Shown in pieces: positions 1 through 8,956 of a stretch of 64,000 bases of DNA. The position numbers were made by a program, and so were the translations under genes. The notes below the pieces were generated by a model. The model saw only the letters and a list, made by a program, of their open reading frames with translations. It was not told the DNA's origin and did not search any database. The DNA is from RBG-16-34-14 sp963727535 (GTDB lineage: Bacteria; Bacteroidota; Ignavibacteria; Ignavibacteriales; Ignavibacteriaceae). Every line of letters starts with the position of its first letter. Position 1 is the stretch's first letter. The stretch lies in the NCBI GenBank assembly GCA_963727535.1, contig CAVSGR010000005.1, positions 281,991-345,990 of the forward strand. Direction: 5' to 3'.

Positions 1-1
1 C

Positions 2-508
2 AAAGAGGATCAGGATAAGTATCTTCCATATCTTCTTACAACTTTCTTTTTTATCCTGCTTGGAAATTTCTTTGGTCTAATACCTTATTCAGCTACGATA
101 ACAAGCAATATAGCAGTTACTGCAACGTTGGCAATATTAAGTTTTTTTATGACACAACTTGCAGGTATAAGAAGCTATGGGTTTTTCGGATACTTTAAAG
201 CTATAATTCCTCACGGAATGCCGGCGGCAATTTTGCCATTAATTATTGTCGTAGAAATACTCGCCCTTTTTACAAAACCATTTGCATTGTGCATTCGTCT
301 TTTTGCGAATATGATTGCCGGGCACGTTGTTATTTTTTCTCTGCTTGGATTAATATTTATTATGGGTTCTATATTTGTAGCGCCCATCTCAGTCGCTTTT
401 GCTTTATTTATTTATATGCTTGAACTTTTGGTTGCCTTAATTCAGGCATATATTTTTACAATGCTGTCTTCACTTTTTATTGGAATGGCAGCATACCAGG
501 AACATTAA
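2..508 (+). CDS. atpB: ATP synthase F0 subunit a (5' truncated by window edge)
   Basis: Subunit a forms the proton half-channels beside the c-ring. The reading frame is open from base 2, so the real start lies before the window; any ATG/TTG inside it (such as the TTG at 128) is internal. The visible 168 residues are almost all transmembrane. The conserved helix bearing the essential arginine is clear (ALCIRLFANMIAGH), followed by the last hydrophobic helices ending in GMAAYQEH. It is the first of six contiguous ATP synthase genes and lies 28 bases before atpE. Identity is certain from the motif and the neighbours. Confidence 0.97.
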   Translation, partial: KEDQDKYLPYLLTTFFFILLGNFFGLIPYSATITSNIAVTATLAILSFFMTQLAGIRSYGFFGYFKAIIPHGMPAAILPLIIVVEILALFTKPFALCIRLFANMIAGHVVIFSLLGLIFIMGSIFVAPISVAFALFIYMLELLVALIQAYIFTMLSSLFIGMAAYQEH

Positions 509-536
509 TTATATAAAAAATAAGGAGATAACTTTT

Positions 537-761
537 ATGGATTTAGGATGGTTAGGCGCTGGTATAGGCGCAGGAATTGCCGTATTAGGAGCCGGCTTAG
601 GTATTGGTAAACTTGCTGCTTCTGCACTTGAAGCTATGGGCAGACAGCCTGAAGCTGCTGGTCCAATTAGAACCAATATGATTATAGCTGCAGCTTTGAT
701 CGAAGGTATTGCATTTTTTGCTCTTGTAATTTGTATTTTGCTTGCCCTCAAAACAGCTTAA
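537..761 (+). CDS. atpE: ATP synthase F0 subunit c
   Basis: A proteolipid of 74 residues that forms the rotor ring. The frame is open upstream to 480, but that overlaps atpB. The ATG at 537 has a good ribosome site (AAGGAG around 522-527) and gives the normal length, so I chose it. Helix 1 carries the small-residue GAGIGAGIAVLGAGLGIG packing motif, the loop has GRQPEA, and helix 2 carries the ion-binding Glu56 in LIEGIAFFAL. The residues after Glu56 are G-I-A rather than the Ser/Thr ligands of sodium-type rings, so proton coupling is likely (inference). Confidence 0.97.
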   Translation: MDLGWLGAGIGAGIAVLGAGLGIGKLAASALEAMGRQPEAAGPIRTNMIIAAALIEGIAFFALVICILLALKTA

Positions 762-797
762 TTAGTTAAGAGTCTTAAAAAATCGGGATAAAAAATT

Positions 798-1331
798 ATG
801 CTTAATTCCTTAGTGATTCTCGCTTTAGCTTCCGAAGGGGGAAGCTTGATTGATGTTAATCCGGGACTGATATTTTGGACTGCAATAACTTTCATACTTC
901 TTCTACTTATTCTTAAAAAGTTAGCGTGGAAACCAATACTCTCGGCTTTGTCCCAGAGAGAAGACGCAATAAAAGATTCTCTCGAAAAGGCTGAAAAGGC
1001 AAAAGAGGAAGCTCAGAAGATTCTTCAGGAAAACCGGGCATCTATAGCAAAAGCTGAAGAGGAATCGAAAAAAATAATTGAACAAAGCCGTGCTTATGCA
1101 GATAAATTAAAAGAAGAAATGTTGAAGGACAGCAAAGTACAGGCTCAAAAAATTATTGAAGATGCTTCATCCGAAATTGAGAGAAAGAAAGAAGAAACTT
1201 TTAACGAGTTAAAGACAAAAGTTGCAGAGATTGCTATACAGGCTGCGGAAAAGATACTTAGTGAGAATCTCAATAAAGATTCTAACAAAAAACTGGTTGA
1301 TAAATATTTAGATGATATTACAAGAAACTAA
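798..1331 (+). CDS. atpF: ATP synthase F0 subunit b
   Basis: Peripheral stalk subunit, 177 residues. One N-terminal transmembrane helix (about residues 24-48, LIFWTAITFILLLLILKKLAW) is followed by a long charged coiled coil rich in Glu, Lys and Ala, the normal architecture of subunit b. It sits 36 bases after atpE and 2 bases before atpH, clearly one transcript. There is a single b gene here, with no b' copy next to it. Confidence 0.95.
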   Translation: MLNSLVILALASEGGSLIDVNPGLIFWTAITFILLLLILKKLAWKPILSALSQREDAIKDSLEKAEKAKEEAQKILQENRASIAKAEEESKKIIEQSRAYADKLKEEMLKDSKVQAQKIIEDASSEIERKKEETFNELKTKVAEIAIQAAEKILSENLNKDSNKKLVDKYLDDITRN

Positions 1332-1333
1332 AA

Positions 1334-1888
1334 ATGGCTGATTCTAAAATTTCATTAAGATATGCTAATTCTCTTATGGATATTTCCAAAGAGAATAAGA
1401 GTCTTGAACAGGTATCGAAAGATATGGAATTAGTTTTGTCGGCAATTCACTCAAGCAGTGATTTAAGAAGATTATTGGATAACCCGATAATCAGGTTTGA
1501 AAAAAAACAATCTGTTCTTGAAGAAATTTTTAATAAAAAAATTTCCGAAGAATCGATTAACTTTATAAAATTTATTATTGATAAACACCGTGAGGAACTT
1601 CTAGGAAGTATTATTGAAAAGTTTCTTGAGCTTAGAGATGAACAATTGGGGATAATAAATGTTGATGTAGAAACCGCTTTTGAGTTTAGTGATGATCAAA
1701 AAGTGAAATTAAAAGATAAGCTGGAAAAAATATTCGATAAAAAAGCAAAATTGAATTTTCATATAGATAAGGAAATTATTGGTGGATTTGTTGCTAAGGT
1801 TAATGATACAGTTTATAATGCTTCTACTAAACACCAGCTTGAACAATTAAAAAAAGAATTTTTCAAAAGCGGAATTCAATTAAACTAA
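1334..1888 (+). CDS. atpH: ATP synthase F1 subunit delta
   Basis: Delta (OSCP-like) subunit, 184 residues, which links the F1 head to the b stalk. The N-terminus is the typical helical bundle (SLRYANSLMDISKE) and the C-terminus has the conserved IIGGFVAKVNDTVYNAS stretch. It starts 2 bases after the atpF stop, and atpA follows after 24 bases with a ribosome site in between. Confidence 0.95.
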   Translation: MADSKISLRYANSLMDISKENKSLEQVSKDMELVLSAIHSSSDLRRLLDNPIIRFEKKQSVLEEIFNKKISEESINFIKFIIDKHREELLGSIIEKFLELRDEQLGIINVDVETAFEFSDDQKVKLKDKLEKIFDKKAKLNFHIDKEIIGGFVAKVNDTVYNASTKHQLEQLKKEFFKSGIQLN

Positions 1889-1912
1889 AGGAATTTTAAC
1901 AAAGGGAATAAA

Positions 1913-3463
1913 ATGGCTGAAGTAAAACCAGATGAAATATCTGCTATACTTAGAAAACAACTTTCAGGTTTTGAAAGTGAGCTGGATATTTATGATGTAG
2001 GTACTGTTTTGCAGGTCGGCGACGGTATTGCGCACGTTTACGGACTCTCGAAAGTAATGGCGAGTGAGCTCGTAGAATTTCCGAATGATGTTATGGGAAT
2101 GGTTTTGAACCTGGAAGAGGATAGTGTTGGTTGTGTCCTTTTTGGCGATTCAACACTCGTTAAAGAAGGCGATACAGTTAAGAGAACTAAAAGAGTTGCA
2201 TCTGTTCCGGTTGGAGAAGAGATGCTTGGAAGAGTTATCAATCCTCTTGGTATCCCTATAGATGGAAAAGGCGCTATTAATTCGGAAAAGTATTATCCAA
2301 TTGAAAGAAAAGCACTTGGTGTAATTCAAAGACAACCTGTTAAGGAACCGATTCAAACTGGTATTGCAGCTATTGATGCTATGATTCCCATTGGACGCGG
2401 ACAAAGAGAATTAATTATTGGAGACAGACAAACCGGTAAAACAGCAATAGCTGTCGATGCAATTATCAATCAGAAATATACCCATACACCAGAAGCTGCA
2501 GAATTAGGAGTAAAACCTGTTTATTGTATTTATGTTGCAATAGGTCAGAAAAGCTCTACAATTGCCCAGGTTGTTGCAAAACTTCGTGAGCATGATGCAA
2601 TGAGTTACACCATTGTAATATCTGCTTCCGCTTCTGAACCATCACCACTTCAGTTTATTGCACCATATTCCGGTGCAAGCATGGGCGAATTTTTCAGAGA
2701 TAATGGCAGGCATGCTTTGGTAATTTATGATGATCTTTCAAAACAGGCAGCAGCTTATAGAGAATTATCTTTATTGCTTAGAAGACCTCCGGGACGTGAG
2801 GCATATCCTGGTGATGTTTTTTATTTACACTCAAGACTTTTGGAAAGAGCATCTAAATTAAGTGAAGATCTTGGCGGCGGAAGTTTGACAGCTCTTCCTA
2901 TAATTGAAACACAACAGGGAGACGTTTCAGCTTACATTCCTACAAACGTAATTTCAATCACAGACGGACAAATTTATCTTGAATCAAATTTATTCAATGC
3001 CGGTGTTCGTCCCGCAATCAATGTGGGAATTTCAGTTTCACGTGTTGGTGGTAATGCACAAATTAAAGCGATGAAAAAAGTTGCAGGTTCCTTGAGGACA
3101 GATCTTGCTCAGTATAGAGAACTTGAAGCTTTTTCAAAGTTTGGTTCCGACCTTGATAAGATTACATTGCGTACCCTTGCTAAAGGTTCGCGTCTAGTAG
3201 AATTACTTAAGCAAGATCAATATTCTCCTGTACCAGTTGAAAAACAGGTCATTGCCATTTTTCTTGGAACGAATGGTTATCTTGATACTATCTCTATTGG
3301 TGATGTTAAAAGATTTGAGAAAGAAATATTGGAGTATATTGAAGTAAAGCACGATAATATTTTCAAATCAATTAAGAAAGATAAAAGCATAAGTGATGAA
3401 ATTATCGAAGAAATTAAGAAGGCAGCTGAAGAATTTTTAGCTGTGTTTAAAAAGGAATCCTGA
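1913..3463 (+). CDS. atpA: ATP synthase F1 subunit alpha
   Basis: Non-catalytic nucleotide-binding subunit of F1, 516 residues, full family length. The P-loop GDRQTGKT lies at residues 170-177, a Walker B strand reads ALVIYDDLS, and the alpha signature region PGREAYPGDVFYLHSRLLER is intact. The gene is preceded by AAAGGGAATAAA. The catalytic beta subunit gene does not follow gamma in this window, so the F1 genes are split between loci. Confidence 0.98.
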   Translation: MAEVKPDEISAILRKQLSGFESELDIYDVGTVLQVGDGIAHVYGLSKVMASELVEFPNDVMGMVLNLEEDSVGCVLFGDSTLVKEGDTVKRTKRVASVPVGEEMLGRVINPLGIPIDGKGAINSEKYYPIERKALGVIQRQPVKEPIQTGIAAIDAMIPIGRGQRELIIGDRQTGKTAIAVDAIINQKYTHTPEAAELGVKPVYCIYVAIGQKSSTIAQVVAKLREHDAMSYTIVISASASEPSPLQFIAPYSGASMGEFFRDNGRHALVIYDDLSKQAAAYRELSLLLRRPPGREAYPGDVFYLHSRLLERASKLSEDLGGGSLTALPIIETQQGDVSAYIPTNVISITDGQIYLESNLFNAGVRPAINVGISVSRVGGNAQIKAMKKVAGSLRTDLAQYRELEAFSKFGSDLDKITLRTLAKGSRLVELLKQDQYSPVPVEKQVIAIFLGTNGYLDTISIGDVKRFEKEILEYIEVKHDNIFKSIKKDKSISDEIIEEIKKAAEEFLAVFKKES

Positions 3464-3472
3464 TAATTATTC

Positions 3473-4351
3473 ATGGCTACATTAAGAGATATAAAGCGAA
3501 GAATTAAAGGCGTTCAGAATACGCAGCAAATTACAAAAGCTATGAAAATGGTTGCAGCTGCTAAATTGAGAAGAGCGCAGGAAAATGTTTTAAATGCACG
3601 TCCTTATGCAAAAAAAATCTCTACGATGCTTGCACATCTTGTAACAGAAGAAGACATATTAAATAATCCTTACATAGAAGAAAAAGAAGTTCATAATGTT
3701 GCGGTTGTTATTGTTACAGCGGATAGAGGACTCTGTGGAGCTTTTAATGCTAACATCATAAAAGAAACTGCAAGATATATTGATGAAGAACTAAAAAATG
3801 GATCAATCAAAACTTCTGTTTTTTGTGTTGGGAAAAAAGGATTCGATTTCTTCAGTAAAAGAGATTATAACTTAGCAGGGAAAACTATTGGCTTCTTCAA
3901 CACATTAAAATATGAATCTGCTTTGTCAATCTCGAAAGAGCTTATCGAAATGTATTTGAATGGAACATTCGACAAGATTGTAATTATTTATAATGAGTTT
4001 AAATCTATAATACAACAAAAAATTATTACTGAACAATTTCTTCCGGTTCCTATTTCCGAAGACACACCTGAAGAAAGCAGGACCAAGCCATATTATATTT
4101 ATGAACCTGACCAGGAATTTATTTTTAATTATCTTCTTCCCAAACATCTTAAAGCACAAATATGGAGGATATTACTTGAATCGAATGCTGCTGAATTGGG
4201 TGCAAGAATGACTGCAATGGATAATGCTACAACAAATGCCCGTGATATGATACGAACTCTTCAAGTAAAATATAACAAAGAACGCCAGGCAGCAATTACA
4301 AAAGAGATACTTGAAATTGTTTCAGGTGCAAATGCTCTTAAGGCAAATTAA
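3473..4351 (+). CDS. atpG: ATP synthase F1 subunit gamma
   Basis: Central shaft of F1, 292 residues. The N-terminal helix (TLRDIKRRIKGVQNTQQITK) and the C-terminal helix (AELGARMTAMDNATTNARDM) are both standard for gamma, and the middle has the VTADRGLCGAFN Rossmann-like segment. It starts 9 bases after atpA. It is the last ATP synthase gene here; after a 33-base gap the signal recognition particle gene follows on the same strand, so read-through is possible. Confidence 0.97.
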   Translation: MATLRDIKRRIKGVQNTQQITKAMKMVAAAKLRRAQENVLNARPYAKKISTMLAHLVTEEDILNNPYIEEKEVHNVAVVIVTADRGLCGAFNANIIKETARYIDEELKNGSIKTSVFCVGKKGFDFFSKRDYNLAGKTIGFFNTLKYESALSISKELIEMYLNGTFDKIVIIYNEFKSIIQQKIITEQFLPVPISEDTPEESRTKPYYIYEPDQEFIFNYLLPKHLKAQIWRILLESNAAELGARMTAMDNATTNARDMIRTLQVKYNKERQAAITKEILEIVSGANALKAN

Positions 4352-4384
4352 GAATCGATGCAAAACGAAAGATGATGTAGAAAA

Positions 4385-5701
4385 ATGTTCGAAGATTTAT
4401 CACTTAAACTGGATGTTGCGCTAAAAAAAATCAGGGGACAGGGAAGACTTACAGAAAAAAATATTTCAGATTCCTTAAGAGAAATTCGCCGCATACTTCT
4501 TGATGCGGATGTTAATTTTAAAGTTGCAAAAGAATTTATTGAAAATGTTTCTACAAAAGCTTTAGGCAAAGAAGTAATTGCTTCCGTTACTCCGGGACAA
4601 CTTATAACAAAAATAATTTTTGATGAACTAACAACTCTTCTTGGCAGTGATCATGTTGAGTTGAAACTTAATCCTTCCGGTATTACTGTAATAATGATTG
4701 TAGGATTACAGGGATCGGGTAAGACAACTTTTAGCGCAAAGCTTGCTAAGAAATTAAAAGAGAAAGGACGAAAAGTTTTACTTGTTGCGGCTGATATTTA
4801 CAGACCTGCCGCCATCGAGCAGTTGAAACTTCTTGGCAATCAGATAAATGTTCCTGTTTTTTCTATTGAAGAAAAAGATGCAATTAAAACTTCTTCACAA
4901 TCTTTAGAGTATGCAAAAGAAAATCACATCAACACAGTTATTATCGATACCGCCGGAAGACTTCATGTTAATGAAGAGATGATGGATGAGGTTGCTAAAA
5001 TCAAAGAGCTGACAAAACCGGCAGAAACGTTATTTATCGTTGACTCTATGACAGGGCAGGATGCTGTAAATTCTGCAAAAGCCTTCAATGAAGGTGTTAA
5101 TTATGATGGGATAGTCCTTACAAAATTAGATGGTGATGCAAGAGGAGGCGCTGCTCTTTCAATAAAATCTGTAGTGGGAAAACCTATTAAATTTATCAGT
5201 AATGGTGAAAAACTAAGCGATTTAGAGGCTTTTTATCCTGAAAGGTTAGCTTCCCGGATACTTGGAAAAGGAGATATTGTATCTTTAGTTGAGAAAGCCC
5301 AGGAAACCATAGATGAAGTAGAAGCCGAGAAACTGGAAGAAAAATTACGTAAAAATAAATTTGATTTTGATGATTTTCTTAAGCAAATTAAAGTCATTAA
5401 GAAAATGGGCTCGCTTTCATCAATAATCGGGATGATTCCGGGCATGAATCAGAATATAAAAAATGTAAATATTGATGATAAGGCGTTTGTTAAAGTTGAG
5501 GCGATCATTAACTCAATGACCTCCGAGGAAAGATCTACACCTAAAATTCTTAACGGCACAAGACGTAAAAGAATTGCTAGAGGGAGCGGTACCTCGGTTC
5601 AGGACGTTAACCGTTTAATTAAACAGTTTAACGAAATGCAGAAAATGATCGGACAAATGTCGAGAAAAGGTTCTTTATTTAATAATTTAAAGTTAAATTA
5701 G
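4385..5701 (+). CDS. ffh: Signal recognition particle protein Ffh
   Basis: GTPase that binds 4.5S RNA and signal sequences and delivers ribosomes to the membrane receptor FtsY. The 438 residues hold the N domain (about 1-85), the G domain with the P-loop GLQGSGKTT at 107-115, DTAGRLH and TKLDGDARGG, and a methionine-rich M domain (IGMIPGMNQN ... RIARGSGTSVQDVNRL) that binds the RNA. It is full length and intact. It heads the ffh-rpsP-khpA-rimM-trmD-rplS group, an order seen in many bacteria. Confidence 0.97.
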   Translation: MFEDLSLKLDVALKKIRGQGRLTEKNISDSLREIRRILLDADVNFKVAKEFIENVSTKALGKEVIASVTPGQLITKIIFDELTTLLGSDHVELKLNPSGITVIMIVGLQGSGKTTFSAKLAKKLKEKGRKVLLVAADIYRPAAIEQLKLLGNQINVPVFSIEEKDAIKTSSQSLEYAKENHINTVIIDTAGRLHVNEEMMDEVAKIKELTKPAETLFIVDSMTGQDAVNSAKAFNEGVNYDGIVLTKLDGDARGGAALSIKSVVGKPIKFISNGEKLSDLEAFYPERLASRILGKGDIVSLVEKAQETIDEVEAEKLEEKLRKNKFDFDDFLKQIKVIKKMGSLSSIIGMIPGMNQNIKNVNIDDKAFVKVEAIINSMTSEERSTPKILNGTRRKRIARGSGTSVQDVNRLIKQFNEMQKMIGQMSRKGSLFNNLKLN

Positions 5702-5723
5702 CAATTAACCGGAGGTAAAATAA

Positions 5724-6197
5724 TTGTCTGTTAGATTAAGATTAAGAAGAATGGGTAAAAAAAAGCAGCCTATATATAAAGTTGTGGCAGCCGATTCAAG
5801 ATCACCGCGCGACGGTAAATTTCTTGAAGCTGTCGGATTATATAATCCGTTAACCAAACCACATACTGTTGAAATTAAAGAAGACAGAGTTTTATACTGG
5901 CTCGATAAAGGTGCACAACCTTCTGACACAGTAAAAAGTTTACTGAGACAAAAAGGAATTACTTTAAAGCGGGAGCTTTCGCGTAAAGGTTTAAACGCAG
6001 AGCAGATTGATTCTGAAATGGAAAACTGGAGTAAGATGCGGGAAGCAAAATCAAAAACCAGTAGAACAAAAAGGAAGTCTAAAAAATCTGCCGCGGCTGA
6101 ACAAAAGAGCGAAGAAGTTTCAAAAGATGAAAATAATGAACAGAGTGCAGCAGAAGTTCAGGGCGCTTCTGAGGAAGGTACGGCTCCGAAGGAATAA
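5724..6197 (+). CDS. rpsP: 30S ribosomal protein S16 with acidic/basic C-terminal extension
   Basis: The first 80-85 residues are a normal S16 (SVRLRLRRMGKKKQPIYKVV). The start is TTG at 5724, supported by GGAGG at 5711-5715 and by the fixed S16 N-terminus. The protein is 157 residues, roughly twice the minimal family length. The extra C-terminus is first helical and basic (SKTSRTKRKSKKSAA), then acidic and low-complexity. Long tails on S16 are known in the Bacteroidota/Chlorobi group; the function of this one is unknown. Confidence 0.95.
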   Translation: MSVRLRLRRMGKKKQPIYKVVAADSRSPRDGKFLEAVGLYNPLTKPHTVEIKEDRVLYWLDKGAQPSDTVKSLLRQKGITLKRELSRKGLNAEQIDSEMENWSKMREAKSKTSRTKRKSKKSAAAEQKSEEVSKDENNEQSAAEVQGASEEGTAPKE

Positions 6198-6271
6198 CCT
6201 TTTTGCCGAAATCCTTTTCTTTCTGTACATAATTCATAAACTCCCTGTCTCTAATATAGGAGGCTTCTTCT

Positions 6272-6505
6272 ATGAAGGAATTCATTGAATTCATTGCTAA
6301 ACATCTTGTTGATAATCCTGACATTGTTGAAGTAGAAGAAAAGACACCCGAAGAGAAAAAGGTCGTCCTTTCGCTTAAAGTTCAGGCTGATGATGTGGGA
6401 AAAGTAATAGGCAAACAAGGGAAAACGGCTCAGGCTATGAGAACCTTGTTAACAGCAATTGCTGCCAAAGAAGGTAAAAGAGCAATTCTGGAAATTTTAG
6501 ATTAG
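6272..6505 (+). CDS. khpA: KH-domain RNA-binding protein (KhpA/YlqC type)
   Basis: Small 77-residue protein made of a single KH domain. The RNA-gripping GxxG loop is seen as VIGKQGKTAQAMR at about residues 45-57. Proteins of this family sit between rpsP and rimM in many genomes and help with small-RNA and ribosome-related RNA binding. The start ATG at 6272 follows AGGAGG (about 6258-6263). The frame beginning upstream at 6007 is a shadow of rpsP, not an alternative gene. Confidence 0.9.
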   Translation: MKEFIEFIAKHLVDNPDIVEVEEKTPEEKKVVLSLKVQADDVGKVIGKQGKTAQAMRTLLTAIAAKEGKRAILEILD

Positions 6506-6523
6506 GATTGATACCGGTTTTAA

Positions 6524-7042
6524 GTGAAAGAATTTTATCTTGTAGCTAAAATTGTTTCGGCATTTGGCAGGGATGGTTTTGTTAAAGTTTCTTCTTTCAC
6601 AGATTTTCCCGGACATCTTTTGAATCTTAAAAAAGTTTATCTCGATTTTTTTGGTGATAAAAAGGAATTTTTTATCGATGAGGCTAAAGAATCTAATGAT
6701 GGTTTTCTTTTTAAGTTCAGGAATTTCAATACCGAAAAAGAAATAGAAATTCTGTTGGACAAAGAAGTTTTTGTTGATGATAAAGAATTAATTAAGCTTC
6801 CTGAAGATTTTTATTTTATTCACGATTTAATCGGAAGCAGAGTTCTTAAAAATAATGTTGAAATCGGAAAGATTAAGAATGTGGTTTCATTTCCTGCTAA
6901 TGATGTATATGTTATAGAAAGTAAGGAAGGTGAAGAAATTCTCATTCCAGCCGTTCACGATTATATTGAAGGTTTTGATCCTGCAGAAAAGCTGCTTAAA
7001 CTAAAGCCGGGGGAGAAGTTGTATGAAGATGATGAGGATTGA
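6524..7042 (+). CDS. rimM: Ribosome maturation factor RimM
   Basis: Factor needed for 16S processing and assembly of the 30S head. The 172 residues hold an N-terminal RimM beta-barrel (VAKIVSAFGRDGFVKV) and a C-terminal PRC-barrel-like half (DLIGSRVLKNNVEIGKI ... ILIPAVHDYIEGFD). The start codon is GTG at 6524. The 3' end overlaps trmD by 20 bases, which fits translational coupling. Confidence 0.93.
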   Translation: MKEFYLVAKIVSAFGRDGFVKVSSFTDFPGHLLNLKKVYLDFFGDKKEFFIDEAKESNDGFLFKFRNFNTEKEIEILLDKEVFVDDKELIKLPEDFYFIHDLIGSRVLKNNVEIGKIKNVVSFPANDVYVIESKEGEEILIPAVHDYIEGFDPAEKLLKLKPGEKLYEDDED

Positions 7043-7706
7043 TGTAATTTCTGCGGTACCGGATCTGTTAGATAGTCCTCTTAATACTAGCATAATTAAA
7101 AGAGCACAGGATAAAGGTAAGGCAGAAATTTATGTTCATAATTTAAGAGACTATGCCTTTAACAAACACAAACAGATCGATGATAAACCTTTTGGCGGCG
7201 GTGCGGGAATGGTGCTTAAACCTGAACCGTTCTTTGAATGTATTGAAAAATTATTAAAAGAAAGAGCATACGACAAAATAATTTTTACTTCTCCCGCTGG
7301 AAAATTATTTGATCAGAGAATTGCTAATAAACTTTCTCTTTCTAAAAATTTAATTTTTGTTGCAGGACATTATAAAGATATTGATGACAGAGTACGAAAA
7401 AGATTTGCAACCGATGAATATTCAATTGGAAATTTTATTGTAACCGGAGGTGAGCTTCCTGCATTGATGATGATTGATGCAATTATCCGGTTAATTCCCG
7501 GAGTTCTTAACGATAGTGAATCGGCTTTGAATGATTCTTTTCAGGATGGAGAAAAAATTGAAGCCCCTAATTATACAAGACCTTCAGAGTACAAAGGAAT
7601 GAAAGTTCCTGATGTGCTGCTGTCGGGCAATGATAAAGAGATTAAAAGATGGAAAGAAGAACAATCAGAAATTTTAACTAACAGATGGAAAGATTTTAAT
7701 AAATAA
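7023..7706 (+). CDS. trmD: tRNA (guanine-37-N1) methyltransferase TrmD
   Basis: SPOUT-class methyltransferase that makes m1G37 in tRNAs using S-adenosylmethionine. The 227 residues show the trefoil-knot signatures FVAGHYKDIDDRV and SIGNFIVTGGELPALM and the PFGGGAGMVLKPEP loop. The ATG at 7023 lies about 7 bases after a GGGGGAG ribosome site inside rimM; the ATG at 7032 would give the more usual N-terminus MRIDVIS, so the start is open by three codons. Confidence 0.95.
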   Translation: MKMMRIDVISAVPDLLDSPLNTSIIKRAQDKGKAEIYVHNLRDYAFNKHKQIDDKPFGGGAGMVLKPEPFFECIEKLLKERAYDKIIFTSPAGKLFDQRIANKLSLSKNLIFVAGHYKDIDDRVRKRFATDEYSIGNFIVTGGELPALMMIDAIIRLIPGVLNDSESALNDSFQDGEKIEAPNYTRPSEYKGMKVPDVLLSGNDKEIKRWKEEQSEILTNRWKDFNK

Positions 7707-7717
7707 TGGAGAAAATA

Positions 7718-8059
7718 ATGGTCGATATAAATAAAATTATTCCGGATCAGATTAAAACCGATATTCCCCGGTTTAATGCCGGAGATCATATTAAAATTCA
7801 TGTTCGTGTTATAGAAGGTGACAAAGAAAGAATTCAGCCTTTTGAAGGCGATGTTATAAGTGTGAGAGGACATGGAGTAAACAAAACTTTTACAGTGCGC
7901 AAAATATCAAGTGGTGTAGGTGTCGAAAGAATATTTCCTCTTTATTCGCCCAAAATTGCAAAGATAGAAGTGCTTAAAATAGGAAACGTAAGAAGAGCCA
8001 AACTTTATTACCTGAGAAATCTTTCGGGTAAAGCTGCGCGTATTAAAACTAAAGAATAA
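7718..8059 (+). CDS. rplS: 50S ribosomal protein L19
   Basis: L19 at the subunit interface; 113 residues from the ATG at 7718. The open frame reaches back to an ATG at 7706 that overlaps the trmD stop (TAATG), but GGAGAA at 7708-7713 sits at the right distance for 7718 and gives the usual N-terminus (MVDINKII). Conserved blocks: RFNAGDHIKIHVRVIEG, VRKISSGVGVERIFPLYSP, and RAKLYYLRNLSGKAARIK. It is the last gene of the operon and is followed by a hairpin terminator. Confidence 0.95.
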   Translation: MVDINKIIPDQIKTDIPRFNAGDHIKIHVRVIEGDKERIQPFEGDVISVRGHGVNKTFTVRKISSGVGVERIFPLYSPKIAKIEVLKIGNVRRAKLYYLRNLSGKAARIKTKE

Positions 8060-8085
8060 ATTATCTTTTAATAATTTTTGATTTG

Positions 8086-8114
8086 TTAGGGCGTCTCGTG
8101 CGCCCTAATTTTTT
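8086..8114 (+). terminator. Rho-independent terminator of the rplS operon
   Basis: A perfect 8-bp stem (TTAGGGCG / CGCCCTAA) closes a 7-base loop and is followed directly by six T. It lies 27 bases after the rplS stop and ends the long ATP synthase/ffh/rplS transcription unit or its distal part. Confidence 0.9.
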
Positions 8115-8116
8115 AT

Positions 8117-8876
8117 ATGAGTATCATTTTACCTGATAATATTTTTGCAAGAATAATTTCCTCGTGTTTTCCCGGAGAACTTGCAAAACAAATATCCTTT
8201 CTTCCTTCTTCACGGGTTACACAAACAATAATAAATACAGATTCATCTGTTGGATTAATACCCGTGATGGATTTGTTAAATCATAAAGATTTGTTTGTTT
8301 GCATTAAAATTCGGAATTTCATTTGAAGGAACGCTTAGTAGTTCTTATTTGTATTATCTAGGGAGAGCAAAGATCTTTCGAGAAACTTACTTTGTACGGA
8401 GATGTTTCTTCCCAGGAGGCAATTCTCTCAAAGATTTTATTTAAGGAGATGTACGGAAGCGAAATTCAAATAGAAATAAGCGCTCATTTAAATGATCCCG
8501 AGGAGAGGAATCTCTTGATCGTTGGAGATGAAAATTTTGTTGAAGAAAGATTTAGCAAAGGAATAAGCTTTGCAGAATCAATGGTGGAAACATTATCACT
8601 TCCATTTGTTAATTATGTTTTTGCTTCTAAAGAAAAAGAAGAGTTGGAGAATTTCGTTAAAGAAATAAAAGACATAGATTCTCTTGTTTACAGCAAATTG
8701 AAAAGGGAAATTTTGATAAGAAAATATCTCAGGCTTCCGAAGAATATATTAAAACGAATATATCTTCACTTATCCTGAGATTTAATGAAGAGGATGTTGA
8801 GGGTATAAACCAGGTTTTAAGACTTCCATACTTCCACGGGATTGTTTCCGATATTGTGGAAGTAAAGTTTGTTTAG
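8117..8876 (+). pseudogene. Broken gene, possibly MqnA-like periplasmic-binding fold, three frameshifts
   Basis: Joining frames gives one protein of about 250 residues: MSIILPDNIFARIIS... then LKFGISFEGTLSSSYLYYLG, then SFEKLTLYGDVSSQEAIL..., then KGNFDKKISQASEEY... to a stop at 8874-8876. The breaks lie near 8304 (+1), 8368 (+1) and 8705 (one A short in an A run). The segment SSVGLIPVMDLLNHKDLFV resembles the chorismate-dehydratase (MqnA)/type 2 periplasmic-binding family, but the match is weak and I do not claim the function. It begins only 3 bases after the terminator T-run. Either a decayed gene or a good gene hit by sequencing indels. Confidence 0.6.
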
Positions 8877-8956
8877 AAATGAGCATTGACAATTAAGAAA
8901 TAATTCGTTAAGATTTGCTCAGGATGAATTAAGTTTTAAACATCTGAGGGGCTAAA

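Noticed and set aside
480..536. Upstream extension of the atpE frame to 480
   Set aside because: It overlaps the end of atpB and lies before the AAGGAG site; c subunits of this family begin near MDLGWLG.
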